A DNA stretch of 64,000 bases, taken from assembly GCA_964565805.1 (NCBI GenBank), contig CAZMGH010000009.1, positions 12,505 to 76,504 of the forward strand. Direction: 5' to 3'. Below the pieces are notes generated by a model. The model was given only the letters and a program-made list of their open reading frames with translations, searched no databases and was not told the DNA's origin. This document shows positions 41,653 through 49,896 of this stretch, piece after piece (the first letter of the stretch is position 1; every line of letters begins with the position of its first letter). The translations under genes were made by a program, and so were the position numbers. This stretch comes from Catenibacillus sp964565805. Its GTDB lineage: Bacteria; Bacillota; Clostridia; Lachnospirales; Lachnospiraceae.

Positions 41653-42960
41653 GTGAAATATTTGCAGATTGAAAAGGTCGTGGGACGGGAAATTATTGAT
41701 TCCCGGGGAAATCCTACCGTTGAGGCAGAAGTTTTATTAAGTGACGGGACAATAGGCCGGGGAGCGGCTCCCAGCGGCGCGTCTACCGGTGAGTTTGAGG
41801 CTCTGGAGCTTCGAGATAAGGATAAAAAAAGATTTAAAGGGAAGGGCGTTACGCAAGCTGTAAAGAATATAAATACAACCATCGATAAAGTGTTAAAGGG
41901 CATGGATGCCCAGGATATTTATGCCATTGATCAGGCTATGATCCAGGCAGATGGGACAAAAGATAAGTCAAATCTGGGGGCAAATGCTATATTGGCAGTA
42001 TCTATTGCCTGCGCCCGGGCGGCAGCCATGGCGCTGGATATTCCTTTGTATCGTTTTCTTGGAGGAATTGCCGGAAATAAGCTTCCGGTGCCGATGATGA
42101 ATATTTTAAATGGCGGCGCTCATGCGGCAAATACAGTAGATGTTCAGGAGTTTATGATCATGCCTGTAGGAGCCCCTTCTTTTGCTGAAGGCCTGCGTTG
42201 GTGTACAGAGGTGTTTCACTCCCTGGCCGATTTACTTAAATCCAGAGGTTTGGCCACATCTGTAGGAGATGAGGGAGGTTTTGCCCCGGATCTGGCCAGT
42301 GATGAGGAGGCAATCCAGTATATTTTGGAGGCCGTAAAGGATGCCGGTTATGAACCGGGAAAAGATTTTGTTCTGGCGATGGACGCCGCTTCCAGCGAAT
42401 GGAAGGGAGAAACAAAAGGCGCGTATGTCTTGCCAAAGTGCGGCAAAAAGTTTACTTCTCAGGAGCTTGTCCAGCACTGGAAAGAGCTTTGTGATAAGTA
42501 TCCGATTTACTCTATTGAAGATGGACTGGATGAAGAAGACTGGGAAGGCTGGCAGATTTTGACACGGGAACTGGGGAATAAAGTTCAGCTTGTGGGGGAT
42601 GATCTTTTTGTTACCAATACTCAGCGCCTGGCCAAAGGCATTTCCATGGGCTGCGGAAATTCCATTTTGATCAAGCTGAATCAGATCGGTTCTGTATCTG
42701 AAACATTGGAAGCTATTAAAATGGCCCATAAAGCCGGATATACAGCTATTGCTTCCCACCGTTCCGGCGAAACAGAAGATACCACGATTGCGGATTTGGC
42801 TGTTGCGCTAAATACATGCCAGATCAAAACCGGAGCTCCAAGCCGCAGCGAACGTGTGGCTAAATATAATCAGCTTTTGCGCATTGAGGAAGCGTTGGGG
42901 GAAAATGCCTGCTATCCGGGTTTTGAGGCTTTTAACGTAAAAAGGGAAAGGGATGTGTAA
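41653..42960 (+). CDS. eno: Enolase
   Basis: 435 residues. It interconverts 2-phosphoglycerate and phosphoenolpyruvate. Typical motifs are the N-terminal GREIIDSRGNPTVEAEV, the flexible loop PSGASTGEFEA, GDEGGFAPDL, the catalytic lysine in ILIKLNQIGSVSET and SHRSGETEDTTIADLAV. The start is GTG at 41653 with AAAGGAGTG upstream. It stands alone, away from other glycolytic genes, and has its own palindromic operator, which is uncommon. Confidence 0.95.
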   Translation: MKYLQIEKVVGREIIDSRGNPTVEAEVLLSDGTIGRGAAPSGASTGEFEALELRDKDKKRFKGKGVTQAVKNINTTIDKVLKGMDAQDIYAIDQAMIQADGTKDKSNLGANAILAVSIACARAAAMALDIPLYRFLGGIAGNKLPVPMMNILNGGAHAANTVDVQEFMIMPVGAPSFAEGLRWCTEVFHSLADLLKSRGLATSVGDEGGFAPDLASDEEAIQYILEAVKDAGYEPGKDFVLAMDAASSEWKGETKGAYVLPKCGKKFTSQELVQHWKELCDKYPIYSIEDGLDEEDWEGWQILTRELGNKVQLVGDDLFVTNTQRLAKGISMGCGNSILIKLNQIGSVSETLEAIKMAHKAGYTAIASHRSGETEDTTIADLAVALNTCQIKTGAPSRSERVAKYNQLLRIEEALGENACYPGFEAFNVKRERDV

Positions 42961-42967
42961 TGTCATT

Positions 42968-43060
42968 ATGAGTGTTCCATGTATGATCGTTAATAATGAC
43001 AAAATCTATTTCGGGAAAAAGGATACGGCCCGGCTTTTAGAGCTGTCAGAAGCAATGTAA
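42968..43060 (+). pseudogene. C-terminal half of a thioredoxin-fold protein (remnant)
   Basis: A 30-codon frame reads MSVPCMIVNNDKIYFG and then KKDTARLLEL, matching the cis-proline strand, edge strand and last helix of a thioredoxin/glutaredoxin-like fold. The CxxC active-site half is absent. The frame extends upstream to 42953 inside the enolase end. There is no ribosome site. It is probably a relic of a deleted small gene; a functional microprotein is less likely. Confidence 0.5.
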
Positions 43061-43064
43061 CTAC

Positions 43065-43093
43065 TTGCACCCGGGGAAAGATATTGATATACT
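43065..43093 (+). promoter_or_regulatory. Promoter of the MATE transporter gene
   Basis: TTGCAC (43065-43070) and TATACT (43088-43093) with a 17-bp spacer. Transcription would start around 43100. Confidence 0.65.
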
Positions 43094-43112
43094 ATATAAG
43101 CAGATAATTTAT

Positions 43113-43150
43113 AGGAAACGTCATAATAATTTTTTATTATGACGTTTCCT
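43113..43150 (+). promoter_or_regulatory. Perfect 17-bp hairpin in the MATE leader
   Basis: The arms at 43113-43129 and 43134-43150 are exact complements around a TTTT loop. The hairpin starts about 13 bases after the predicted transcript start and is followed not by T but by a GC-rich palindrome GCGCCCGGGCGC (43158-43169). It may stabilise the message, attenuate it, or be a DNA operator. Confidence 0.75.
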
Positions 43151-43215
43151 GTGTGTGCGCCCGGGCGCGCCCCCGGAGAGTTTGCAGTAAACGAAGAAAT
43201 AGAGGAGAGAGATTT

Positions 43216-44604
43216 ATGGAACAAAAAAATCCCCTGGGTTATGAAAAAATTTCCAAGCTTTTACGGGGCTTTGCTATACCAAGCGTTATTGCCATGCTGG
43301 TCAGCTCCCTGTATAACATTGTGGATCAGATTTTTATTGGCCAGGGCGTAGGGTATTTGGGCAATGCGGCCACCAATGTATCCTATCCCCTGACGACCAT
43401 CTGTCTGGCCATTGCTTTACTCATCGGTATTGGCAGCGCTTCTAATTTTTCACTGTCTTTAGGGGCAGGAGATAAGGAAAAGGCCGCCAGGGTCACAGGA
43501 AATGCCGTGTGCATGATGTTTGTCTTTGGCATTATTTACGCAGTTCTGATTGAGATTTTTCTGGTGCCCATGCTTAATGCTTTTGGCTCGACGTCGGAGG
43601 TGTTACCTTATGCGGAAAGCTACACTAGGATCACAGCCATCGGTATGCCTTTGTTGATTGTGACTAATGCTGTGAGCAATCTGGCCCGGGCAGACGGAAG
43701 CCCTAAATATTCTATGACTTGTATGCTGATTGGCGCCATTATTAATACCATCCTGGATCCTGTATTTATTTTTGTGTTCCATCTTGGTGTTGCGGGAGCC
43801 GCATGGGCCACGGTGATCGGACAGTTTTTCTCCTTCCTGTTTGCTCTAAGCTATTTGAAGAAATTTAAATCTATAGAATTAAAGCGGGAGCATTTCCGCC
43901 TTGATCCGCAGCTTTGTCTGGCTACGGCGTCTCTGGGCATGAGCAACAGTTTAAATCAGGTGGCCATTACTGTGGTGCAAATCGTTATGAACAATTCTCT
44001 GACCTATTATGGCGCTATGTCTTCTTACGGCCAGGAGATTCCTCTGGCTGCCTGCGGCATTGTGATGAAGACCAATGCCATCCTTCTGGCAGTGATCATC
44101 GGCATTTCCCAAGGCTCACAGCCTATTGTAGGCTTTAACTACGGGGCAAAGCAGTACGACAGGGTAAAGGCGACATATAAGCTGGCTATGGCGTGTAATC
44201 TTGCAGTTTCTGCAGTGGGATTTATTTTGTTCCAGTTTTTTCCTAGGCAGATTATATCCATCTTTGGTACTGGTGATGAGGCGTACTTTGAATTTTCGGT
44301 AAAATTTATGCGGATTTTTCTATTCATGGTTATTGCCAATGGGGTACAGCTGATTTCCTCAAATTTTTTCTCAGCCATCGGAAAGCCTTTAAAGGGTATG
44401 ATCCTGTCCCTGACCCGCCAGGTGTTTTTCCTGATTCCATTGATTCTGATCCTGCCGCTGTTTATGGGAATTGACGGCGTTATGTATGCGGGACCGATCG
44501 CAGATACCATGGCCTTTATTACTACAGTGATCCTGATTTCGCTGGAGATGCGGATCATCAGCCGGATGCAGGCGGATGTAAAAAAGGCGCAGATGCCGCA
44601 CTGA
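43216..44604 (+). CDS. MATE-family multidrug/cation antiporter
   Basis: 462 residues with twelve predicted membrane helices in two similar halves, typical of the DinF/NorM-like MATE group (SLYNIVDQIFIGQG; GISQGSQPIVGFNYGA in the second half). It exports organic cations or metabolites using Na+ or H+. The start is 43216 behind AGGAG. The in-frame extension from 43153 would encode an Arg-rich tail from the GC-palindrome and is rejected. It is monocistronic, with the hairpin leader described at 43113. Confidence 0.93.
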   Translation: MEQKNPLGYEKISKLLRGFAIPSVIAMLVSSLYNIVDQIFIGQGVGYLGNAATNVSYPLTTICLAIALLIGIGSASNFSLSLGAGDKEKAARVTGNAVCMMFVFGIIYAVLIEIFLVPMLNAFGSTSEVLPYAESYTRITAIGMPLLIVTNAVSNLARADGSPKYSMTCMLIGAIINTILDPVFIFVFHLGVAGAAWATVIGQFFSFLFALSYLKKFKSIELKREHFRLDPQLCLATASLGMSNSLNQVAITVVQIVMNNSLTYYGAMSSYGQEIPLAACGIVMKTNAILLAVIIGISQGSQPIVGFNYGAKQYDRVKATYKLAMACNLAVSAVGFILFQFFPRQIISIFGTGDEAYFEFSVKFMRIFLFMVIANGVQLISSNFFSAIGKPLKGMILSLTRQVFFLIPLILILPLFMGIDGVMYAGPIADTMAFITTVILISLEMRIISRMQADVKKAQMPH

Positions 44605-44666
44605 TTGAAGGACTATTCCTGCAAAAGAAAATACGGTTCAATACTATTGGAATACTATTTTTCCCC

Positions 44667-44698
44667 TTGACAAGCCCACATCCTTTTGATATTATAAT
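44667..44698 (+). promoter_or_regulatory. Promoter of tRNA-Pro(GGG)
   Basis: Perfect TTGACA (44667-44672) and perfect TATAAT (44693-44698), but with a 20-bp spacer. The tRNA begins 9 bp after the -10 box. Confidence 0.5.
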
Positions 44699-44706
44699 TA
44701 GGTCGC

Positions 44707-44780
44707 CGGGGTGTAGCACAGTTTGGTAGTGCGCTTGAATGGGGTTCAAGAGGTCGCAAGTTCGAATCTTGTCACTCCGA
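44707..44780 (+). tRNA. tRNA-Pro, anticodon GGG
   Basis: 74 bases. The acceptor stem CGGGGTG/CACTCCG has one G-T pair, with discriminator A. The anticodon stem CTTGA/TCAAG encloses the loop ATGGGGT. The T arm is GCAAGTTCGAATCTTGT. CCA is not encoded. Confidence 0.95.
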
Positions 44781-44799
44781 TGATTTTTTTATCGAACAG

Positions 44800-44842
44800 G
44801 TACCGGAAGCTTCTGGAAATCAGGGTTTCCGGTACTTTTTTT
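44800..44842 (+). terminator. Terminator after tRNA-Pro(GGG)
   Basis: GTACCGGAA (44800-44808) pairs with TTCCGGTAC (44827-44835), followed by seven T. Confidence 0.9.
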
Positions 44843-44891
44843 CGATGATACACTAAATATCAGAAATGGATACATATTAAAGGAGAAGGAC

Positions 44892-46580
44892 ATGAAAACA
44901 GATGTATTTGCTTTATCCCGGGTTAAGGGATTTTTAAAAACAAAAGGTCACATTATGGTGAATGAAGATGGAGATGAAGTGATCCTTCGGGGGCTTGGGG
45001 CAGGAAACTGGAACAATCCGGAAGGGTTTATGATCGGGGCATTTTCTGATTTTAGAGTCCCTGAAGAAAAGAAAAATATCCCTGTCGGCCGTATGGACCG
45101 GGGACGGACTTTTGACCAGCTGGTCCGTGAGCTGTGCGGCACAAAGTACGGGGAAGCATTTTGGAAAAAGTGGTTTCGCAATCACCTGGGGGAAGAGGAT
45201 CTTTGCCAGATGGCTCAATGGGGCTTTAACTCTGTGCGTCTGCCACTGTCTGCCCGGACCCTCCTTTATGAGGAGCCGGGAATTACTTTTAATGAGGATA
45301 CCTTTAAAGCGCTGGATCAGGTGTTGGACTGGTGTGAAAAGTATCATCTATATGCGGTTTTGGATCTTCACGGGGCTGTGGGCGGCCAGTCTGCCCTGCC
45401 CTGTGACGATGGGGTCGATGGGATGCCCCACCTTTTTTACGATGAGGAAAGCTGGGAGCGGACCATGATCTTATGTGAAGAGTTGGCCCGCAGGTACAGC
45501 CATCGCACCATAGTCGGCGCCTATGATCTGATCAATGAGCCTTTATCCGGGCCGTTGTGGGAGGAATATACAAGCCGCCTTCGGAGCTTTTATCTTGAGA
45601 TGGTGGAGCGTATGCGCCGTTTCGATAAAAATCATTTGCTGCTCCTTAACGGACATATTTTTTCTTCCAGGCTGGATATTTTTGATCAGGACTTTGATCC
45701 CTGGTGCCATAACTGGGGGATTTCCATCCATAATTATGGGGCTATGCCGGATATGGCCATGTTTTCGGAAGCTTTGTCCAAAAGGGCGGAGCTGGACATT
45801 CCTATATGGCTTGGGGAGAGCGGCGGCAGCGGACGTTGGATGACCGCAGTATATGAGCTGGCCGTGGAGCATCATATAGGTTTTAATGTGTGGTGCTACA
45901 AAACCGCTGACAGTGGAAAATTAGAGCGATGGTTTGCCTCCTATGATCTTCCAAAGGAATGGCCTATGGTCATTGCCTATGCCAGAGATGGAGGGGTAAG
46001 GCCCTCCTATGACCATGCAATGAAGATTTTTGATGAATATTTGGAGAACATCCGTTTTGAAAACTGTCATATCAGCGCCAGGGAGATTCCATTTATTATG
46101 CGTACCCCTGGCTGCGTGGTGCCGGCAGCGGCCTATGATGCTGTGGATGACGAGGGGAGCTGCGCATTTAAGGGCAGCTGGCCCTGGGGAAATGCCTTTG
46201 GCTGCCGTCTGGGGGATGGGATGCATATCGTTGGGGAGCCGGGATACATTTCAAAACTTGGGATCATTGGCGCCCAGGACCGGTCAGGGGACTGGGAACA
46301 CTATGAGCTGGCCCTTTCCGAGGGAGACGGTGTATCCTATACTTTTAGGGAATGTAAGGCGGGAAACCGCTTTATGATCCTTTACCGCAACGCCTGTAAG
46401 GCCCAAATTTCCGTAACCTTTCAGGAAAAGTGCCTGTATCTGGGAATTGCGGACAGTGAAGAAAAGGGTATTACCAGCGACCTGTCCTTTGAAATTCCGG
46501 AGGATGCCTTGACAGGACACTTAAAAATTTGCGTAGAATCAGGAAACATGACCTTAAAGGAGATTGCCTTCCTCCCCTGA
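44892..46580 (+). CDS. Glycoside hydrolase family 5 enzyme, cytoplasmic
   Basis: 562 residues without a signal peptide. The GH5 barrel (about 20-390) has the acid/base Glu216 in LINEP and the nucleophile Glu309 in LGESGG, plus GLGAGNW near the start and SIHNYG. A C-terminal beta-sandwich (about 400-562) resembles a carbohydrate-binding or accessory domain. A cytoplasmic GH5 would act on imported oligosaccharides such as beta-glucans or cellodextrins. The exact substrate is unknown. AAAGGAGAAGG precedes ATG 44892. It is a single-gene unit between terminators. Confidence 0.88.
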   Translation: MKTDVFALSRVKGFLKTKGHIMVNEDGDEVILRGLGAGNWNNPEGFMIGAFSDFRVPEEKKNIPVGRMDRGRTFDQLVRELCGTKYGEAFWKKWFRNHLGEEDLCQMAQWGFNSVRLPLSARTLLYEEPGITFNEDTFKALDQVLDWCEKYHLYAVLDLHGAVGGQSALPCDDGVDGMPHLFYDEESWERTMILCEELARRYSHRTIVGAYDLINEPLSGPLWEEYTSRLRSFYLEMVERMRRFDKNHLLLLNGHIFSSRLDIFDQDFDPWCHNWGISIHNYGAMPDMAMFSEALSKRAELDIPIWLGESGGSGRWMTAVYELAVEHHIGFNVWCYKTADSGKLERWFASYDLPKEWPMVIAYARDGGVRPSYDHAMKIFDEYLENIRFENCHISAREIPFIMRTPGCVVPAAAYDAVDDEGSCAFKGSWPWGNAFGCRLGDGMHIVGEPGYISKLGIIGAQDRSGDWEHYELALSEGDGVSYTFRECKAGNRFMILYRNACKAQISVTFQEKCLYLGIADSEEKGITSDLSFEIPEDALTGHLKICVESGNMTLKEIAFLP

Positions 46581-46633
46581 ATCCCTTTTGTACGGCCTGG
46601 ACAGGCCTAAAGGAATAAAATAATTATCATTAT

Positions 46634-46683
46634 AAAAATCCATACCTATCACCTCAATGATACGTATGGATTTTTATTTTTTT
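46634..46683. terminator. Bidirectional terminator between GH5 and the folate transporter gene
   Basis: AAAAATCCATAC (46634-46645) pairs with GTATGGATTTTT (46664-46675), with further T to the right. Confidence 0.9.
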
Positions 46684-46723
46684 CTATGCCGCCTGGGATC
46701 CGTTCCCGGCGCACAAAATCACA

Positions 46724-47248
46724 TTAATTTTTTTCAGGCAGAGGGATCCGGAAGTCCTTTGGCATAAAACGGACCACACGGTAAGCCACCAGCCGTATAC
46801 AGATGACGCTGACAGGAATGGTAATAAGGTTTTGGATGATTCGCGCAGGGAGCAGAACAAGATAAGCTTTTCCTGTGAGAAGGGTCAGCCAGAATGTTTG
46901 TAAAAATACACTGATCAGGATACTTTCTGTCAGCACACATCCAAGGATGCGCCGGAGGTTGGCCGGTTTCTTGTAAAGGAAAATGCCGTAGATGGCTCCG
47001 GTTAAAAAGGCAGACAGGCCTATGGGAAGAAAGTAACCGTAGGGACTCAGCAGGGCTGTGATCAGATCGCCGAGAAACGCGGCGATACCGCCCCAAAGAG
47101 GACCGAAAAGGATGCCTGTAACAGCCACAGGCAAAAAGACAAAGCCGATAGTGACAATAGGCAGGGAAATGGAAATAAACCGCCCTGCGATCACCTGGGC
47201 GGCCACCAGCATGCCCAAAATGGTAATCTTTTGTACAGTATTGGTCAT
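46724..47248 (-). CDS. folT: Folate-type ECF transporter substrate-specific component
   Basis: 174 residues, five or six membrane helices, starting with the ECF S-component pattern ITILGMLVAAQVIAGRF and FLPVAVTGILFGPLWGGIAAFLGDLI. Folate is inferred from family resemblance and, more strongly, from the tetrahydrofolate riboswitch in its leader. The shared ECF T/A/A' energising subunits are not in the window. The ribosome site GGAGG is buried in a leader hairpin. Confidence 0.88.
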   Translation of the reverse strand: MTNTVQKITILGMLVAAQVIAGRFISISLPIVTIGFVFLPVAVTGILFGPLWGGIAAFLGDLITALLSPYGYFLPIGLSAFLTGAIYGIFLYKKPANLRRILGCVLTESILISVFLQTFWLTLLTGKAYLVLLPARIIQNLITIPVSVICIRLVAYRVVRFMPKDFRIPLPEKN

Positions 47249-47255
47249 AAAAAAA

Positions 47256-47289
47256 CCTCCTTTTTCTTGCGAGTATACATAAAAAGAGG
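47256..47289 (-). promoter_or_regulatory. Expression-platform hairpin over the folT ribosome site
   Basis: On the minus strand CCTCTTTTT (47281-47289) can pair with AAAAAGGAGG (47256-47265, one bulged G), hiding the Shine-Dalgarno. A seven-T run follows directly, so the same hairpin could also terminate transcription. Confidence 0.6.
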
Positions 47290-47321
47290 CAATAAAACGG
47301 ACTTATTCCATCTGGTTATGT

Positions 47322-47463
47322 AGCAACGGGATGCGGATCCGGCACCGCCGGAAAGCTTCTGTGAGTATCTTCTCACAAAAGACTTCCTGTTCGTCCTGGC
47401 GACAACTCCCCGTTCGCCAGGCACTGGATACCATAAAGGTAAACGCGCAGGATCCTACTCTGC
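47322..47463 (-). promoter_or_regulatory. Tetrahydrofolate (THF) riboswitch
   Basis: On the minus strand the leader has GCAGAGTAGGATCC at its start (to 47463), GCGCGTTTACC, two internal hairpins (CCTGGCGA/TCGCCAGG and TGTGAG/CTCACA), and the closing block CGGTGCCGGATCCGC then CCGTTGCT ending at 47322. This is the folT-type THF aptamer upstream of a folate transporter. It starts right after a strong promoter. Confidence 0.8.
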
Positions 47464-47472
47464 TTTTTGACT

Positions 47473-47500
47473 ATTATAGCACGCTCTGTGGGAAATGCAA
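47473..47500 (-). promoter_or_regulatory. Promoter of folT
   Basis: On the minus strand TTGCAT (47495-47500) and a perfect TATAAT (47473-47478) are 16 bp apart. The following 47501-47649 stretch is very AT-rich and holds a possible TATACT (47553-47558) for the divergent NEW3 operon, without a clear -35. Confidence 0.75.
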
Positions 47501-47649
47501 GACTCTTGTGGTAATGATCAGGAAATTAATTTTATATTTTCTTTATAAAGTTTATACTTATTTTATAAAAGAAACACAATCACATCAACAAACATTCACA
47601 TTCAATTTTTACAATATACATGCAAAATCAGGAAAGGAGCCTTTAAAGT

Positions 47650-48840
47650 ATGAAGGAAATATGTAATGTGCTAAAGAAAACAGGGGTATTAGCCCTGGCC
47701 ATACTGGCGTTGGGTGTTCTTGCGGGAGGAACGTCAGTCTATGCGGCAGAGGGGATTGACATGAGTACGGATTATCCGGGGATCACTGCCAAAGCCGGGG
47801 ATAGTGTCAGCTTTGCCCTGGATTTTGAAAGCCTTACCGGCGACAGCTATGATGTGGCTTTATCCATTGGATCGATCCCGGATGGGTGGAGCGGATCTTT
47901 TACCGGAGCAGACGGAGAAATCACTCAGGTCCATATTACAGATGCTACTGCAGACTTGGAAACCGCTCTGGTGTCTTTTGGCCTGACCATTCCGGACAGC
48001 GCTGAAACAGGAACCTACACCATCGAGCTTGAAGCGGATGCGGGAGGGGATTACACAGATACCTTATCGTTACAGGTGACCATTAGTGAACAGGAAAATG
48101 GCCAGGGAAGCTTTAGTACCAGCGCGTCTTCTCAGGAGGGCTCCACAGGGACTAGCTTCAGCTTTGATACAACCATCACCAATAATCACGGTTCATCTCA
48201 AACCTACAGCCTGGCGGCTACAGTGCCGGATGGATGGCAAGTGTCCTTTACAACGGATGACACAAGTCAGATTGCCAGTATTACTGTAGATGCCTGGGGC
48301 AGTCAGGATGTTACTATAGACATAACCCCTCCGGAAAGTGTAGAGGTCGGGGAATACTCTATTCCGGTTTCTGCTGTATCTACCAGTGAAACTTTGGATC
48401 TGGAGCTGACGGTAAGTATTACTGGAACCTACGGGGTGTCGTTGTCTACGCCTACTGGCAATCTTAGTCTGGATGCCTATGCGAATGCAGATAAGTCGGT
48501 TACCCTCACGATTACCAATACCGGCAATGTAGATTTGTCGGATCTAACGCTTTCTTCAGATCTTCCCACCAACTGGGAGGTAAGCTTTGAGGAGTCAGAG
48601 ATTGAAACCCTGGAAGCAGGCGAGTCAGTGGAAGTAACTGCCTATATTACACCGAGTGAAAATGCGATGACCGGAGATTATATGGCGACCCTTACGGTGA
48701 GCAATGACGAAGTGTCTAGCGAGGCCCAGTTCCGGGTTTCTGTAAAGACTCGGACCGTTTGGGGCGTCTTTGCAGTGGTCATCATCATTGTCCTTGTTGG
48801 CGGCCTGGGATTTATTATTAAAAAGTATGGAAGAAGGTAG
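47650..48840 (+). CDS. Secreted, membrane-anchored NEW3-domain protein
   Basis: 396 residues. A signal peptide (1-32, ending VYAAEG), three tandem NEW3-like immunoglobulin-type beta domains (about 40-150, 155-265, 270-368; recurring IPDGWSGSF, VPDGWQVSF and LPTNWEVSF), then a C-terminal membrane helix (about 369-390) and a basic tail KKYGRR. It faces outward and is anchored at its C-terminus. It is the first gene before an ABC ATPase (3 bp away) and permease, which suggests it is the extracytoplasmic part of that transporter. The ligand is unknown. Confidence 0.88.
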   Translation: MKEICNVLKKTGVLALAILALGVLAGGTSVYAAEGIDMSTDYPGITAKAGDSVSFALDFESLTGDSYDVALSIGSIPDGWSGSFTGADGEITQVHITDATADLETALVSFGLTIPDSAETGTYTIELEADAGGDYTDTLSLQVTISEQENGQGSFSTSASSQEGSTGTSFSFDTTITNNHGSSQTYSLAATVPDGWQVSFTTDDTSQIASITVDAWGSQDVTIDITPPESVEVGEYSIPVSAVSTSETLDLELTVSITGTYGVSLSTPTGNLSLDAYANADKSVTLTITNTGNVDLSDLTLSSDLPTNWEVSFEESEIETLEAGESVEVTAYITPSENAMTGDYMATLTVSNDEVSSEAQFRVSVKTRTVWGVFAVVIIIVLVGGLGFIIKKYGRR

Positions 48841-48843
48841 CCT

Positions 48844-49896
48844 ATGGAAGGGATCATTGAGACAAAAAATCTGACAAAAATGTACGGTGAGAAGATTGCT
48901 GTGGATCGTCTGAACCTGTCAATTAACGAAGGGGAGATTTTTGGCCTTTTAGGACCTAACGGGGCTGGGAAAACGACAACGATCCTGATGCTCCTGGGAC
49001 TCACAGAGCCCTTTGAGGGAACGGCCATGATCCGAGGGATTAACTGTACACGTCATCCGATCGGGGTAAAAAAACTGGTGGGGTATCTTCCGGATAATGT
49101 GGGGTTTTATCCAGATATGACAGGACGGGAAAATCTTCGGTTTACAGGGCGTCTCAACGGTCTGTCTGGGGCAGCTTTAGAAGATCGTATTGAGTATCTT
49201 TTGGAACGGGTAGGGATGACCGGGGACGCGGACCGAAAAACATCCGCCTACTCAAAGGGTATGAAGCAGCGTCTTGGTGTGGCGGACGTGTTGATGAAGG
49301 ATCCAAAGATCATCATTATGGATGAACCGACGTTGGGTATTGACCCGGAAGGGATGCGTCAGCTTCTTGAACTGATTTCCCAGCTGTCTAAGGTGGATGG
49401 GCGTACGGTGCTTATTTCTTCTCACCAGCTGTATCAGGTACAGCAGATTTGTGACCGGGTAGGGATTTTTGTCAGCGGCCGTCTGATCGCCTGCGGAAGG
49501 ATCGAAGAGCTGGGACGGCAGGTGGAGAAGGAGGACAGCTATACCCTGGAGCTGGAGGTTGCCCCGGAAGACAAAGATGCGGCAAACGCCTTAAGCCAGC
49601 TGGAAGGGGTTGAAGGTATTGAAACGGAAAACGGACGTATGCTTATCCGATCTCAGGAAGATATTCGTGAAGCTGTCACCCGATATTTAGGTGAGAACGG
49701 CTATACGATCTTGCATCTGCACCAGCGGGGCAGCGATTTGGATGAGATTTACCGTCGATATTTTGAAAAGGCAGGTCAAAAGGATGAAAACATTGGAACT
49801 GAAAAGAAAAATAGGAGACGCTGGTTCCTTTTTGCTGGAAAAGATAAAGATACACAAAAGGATGGGACAGACACCGAAGAGCGGACTGCCCAGTGA
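48844..49896 (+). CDS. ABC transporter ATP-binding protein (ABC-2 type)
   Basis: 350 residues. Walker A GPNGAGKTT (about 40-48), signature YSKGMKQR, Walker B IIIMDEPTLGID and the switch SSHQ are complete. The signature is SKGMK, common in ABC-2 exporters of the CcmA/NatA type. The last 35 residues are a charged tail (KKNRRRW to the end) that overlaps the permease gene in another frame. It is 3 bp after the NEW3 gene. Confidence 0.92.
   Translation: MEGIIETKNLTKMYGEKIAVDRLNLSINEGEIFGLLGPNGAGKTTTILMLLGLTEPFEGTAMIRGINCTRHPIGVKKLVGYLPDNVGFYPDMTGRENLRFTGRLNGLSGAALEDRIEYLLERVGMTGDADRKTSAYSKGMKQRLGVADVLMKDPKIIIMDEPTLGIDPEGMRQLLELISQLSKVDGRTVLISSHQLYQVQQICDRVGIFVSGRLIACGRIEELGRQVEKEDSYTLELEVAPEDKDAANALSQLEGVEGIETENGRMLIRSQEDIREAVTRYLGENGYTILHLHQRGSDLDEIYRRYFEKAGQKDENIGTEKKNRRRWFLFAGKDKDTQKDGTDTEERTAQ

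Noticed and set aside
43153..43215. Arginine-rich N-terminal extension of the MATE protein
   Set aside because: It is encoded by the GC palindrome, lacks a ribosome site, and a good AGGAG precedes the ATG at 43216.
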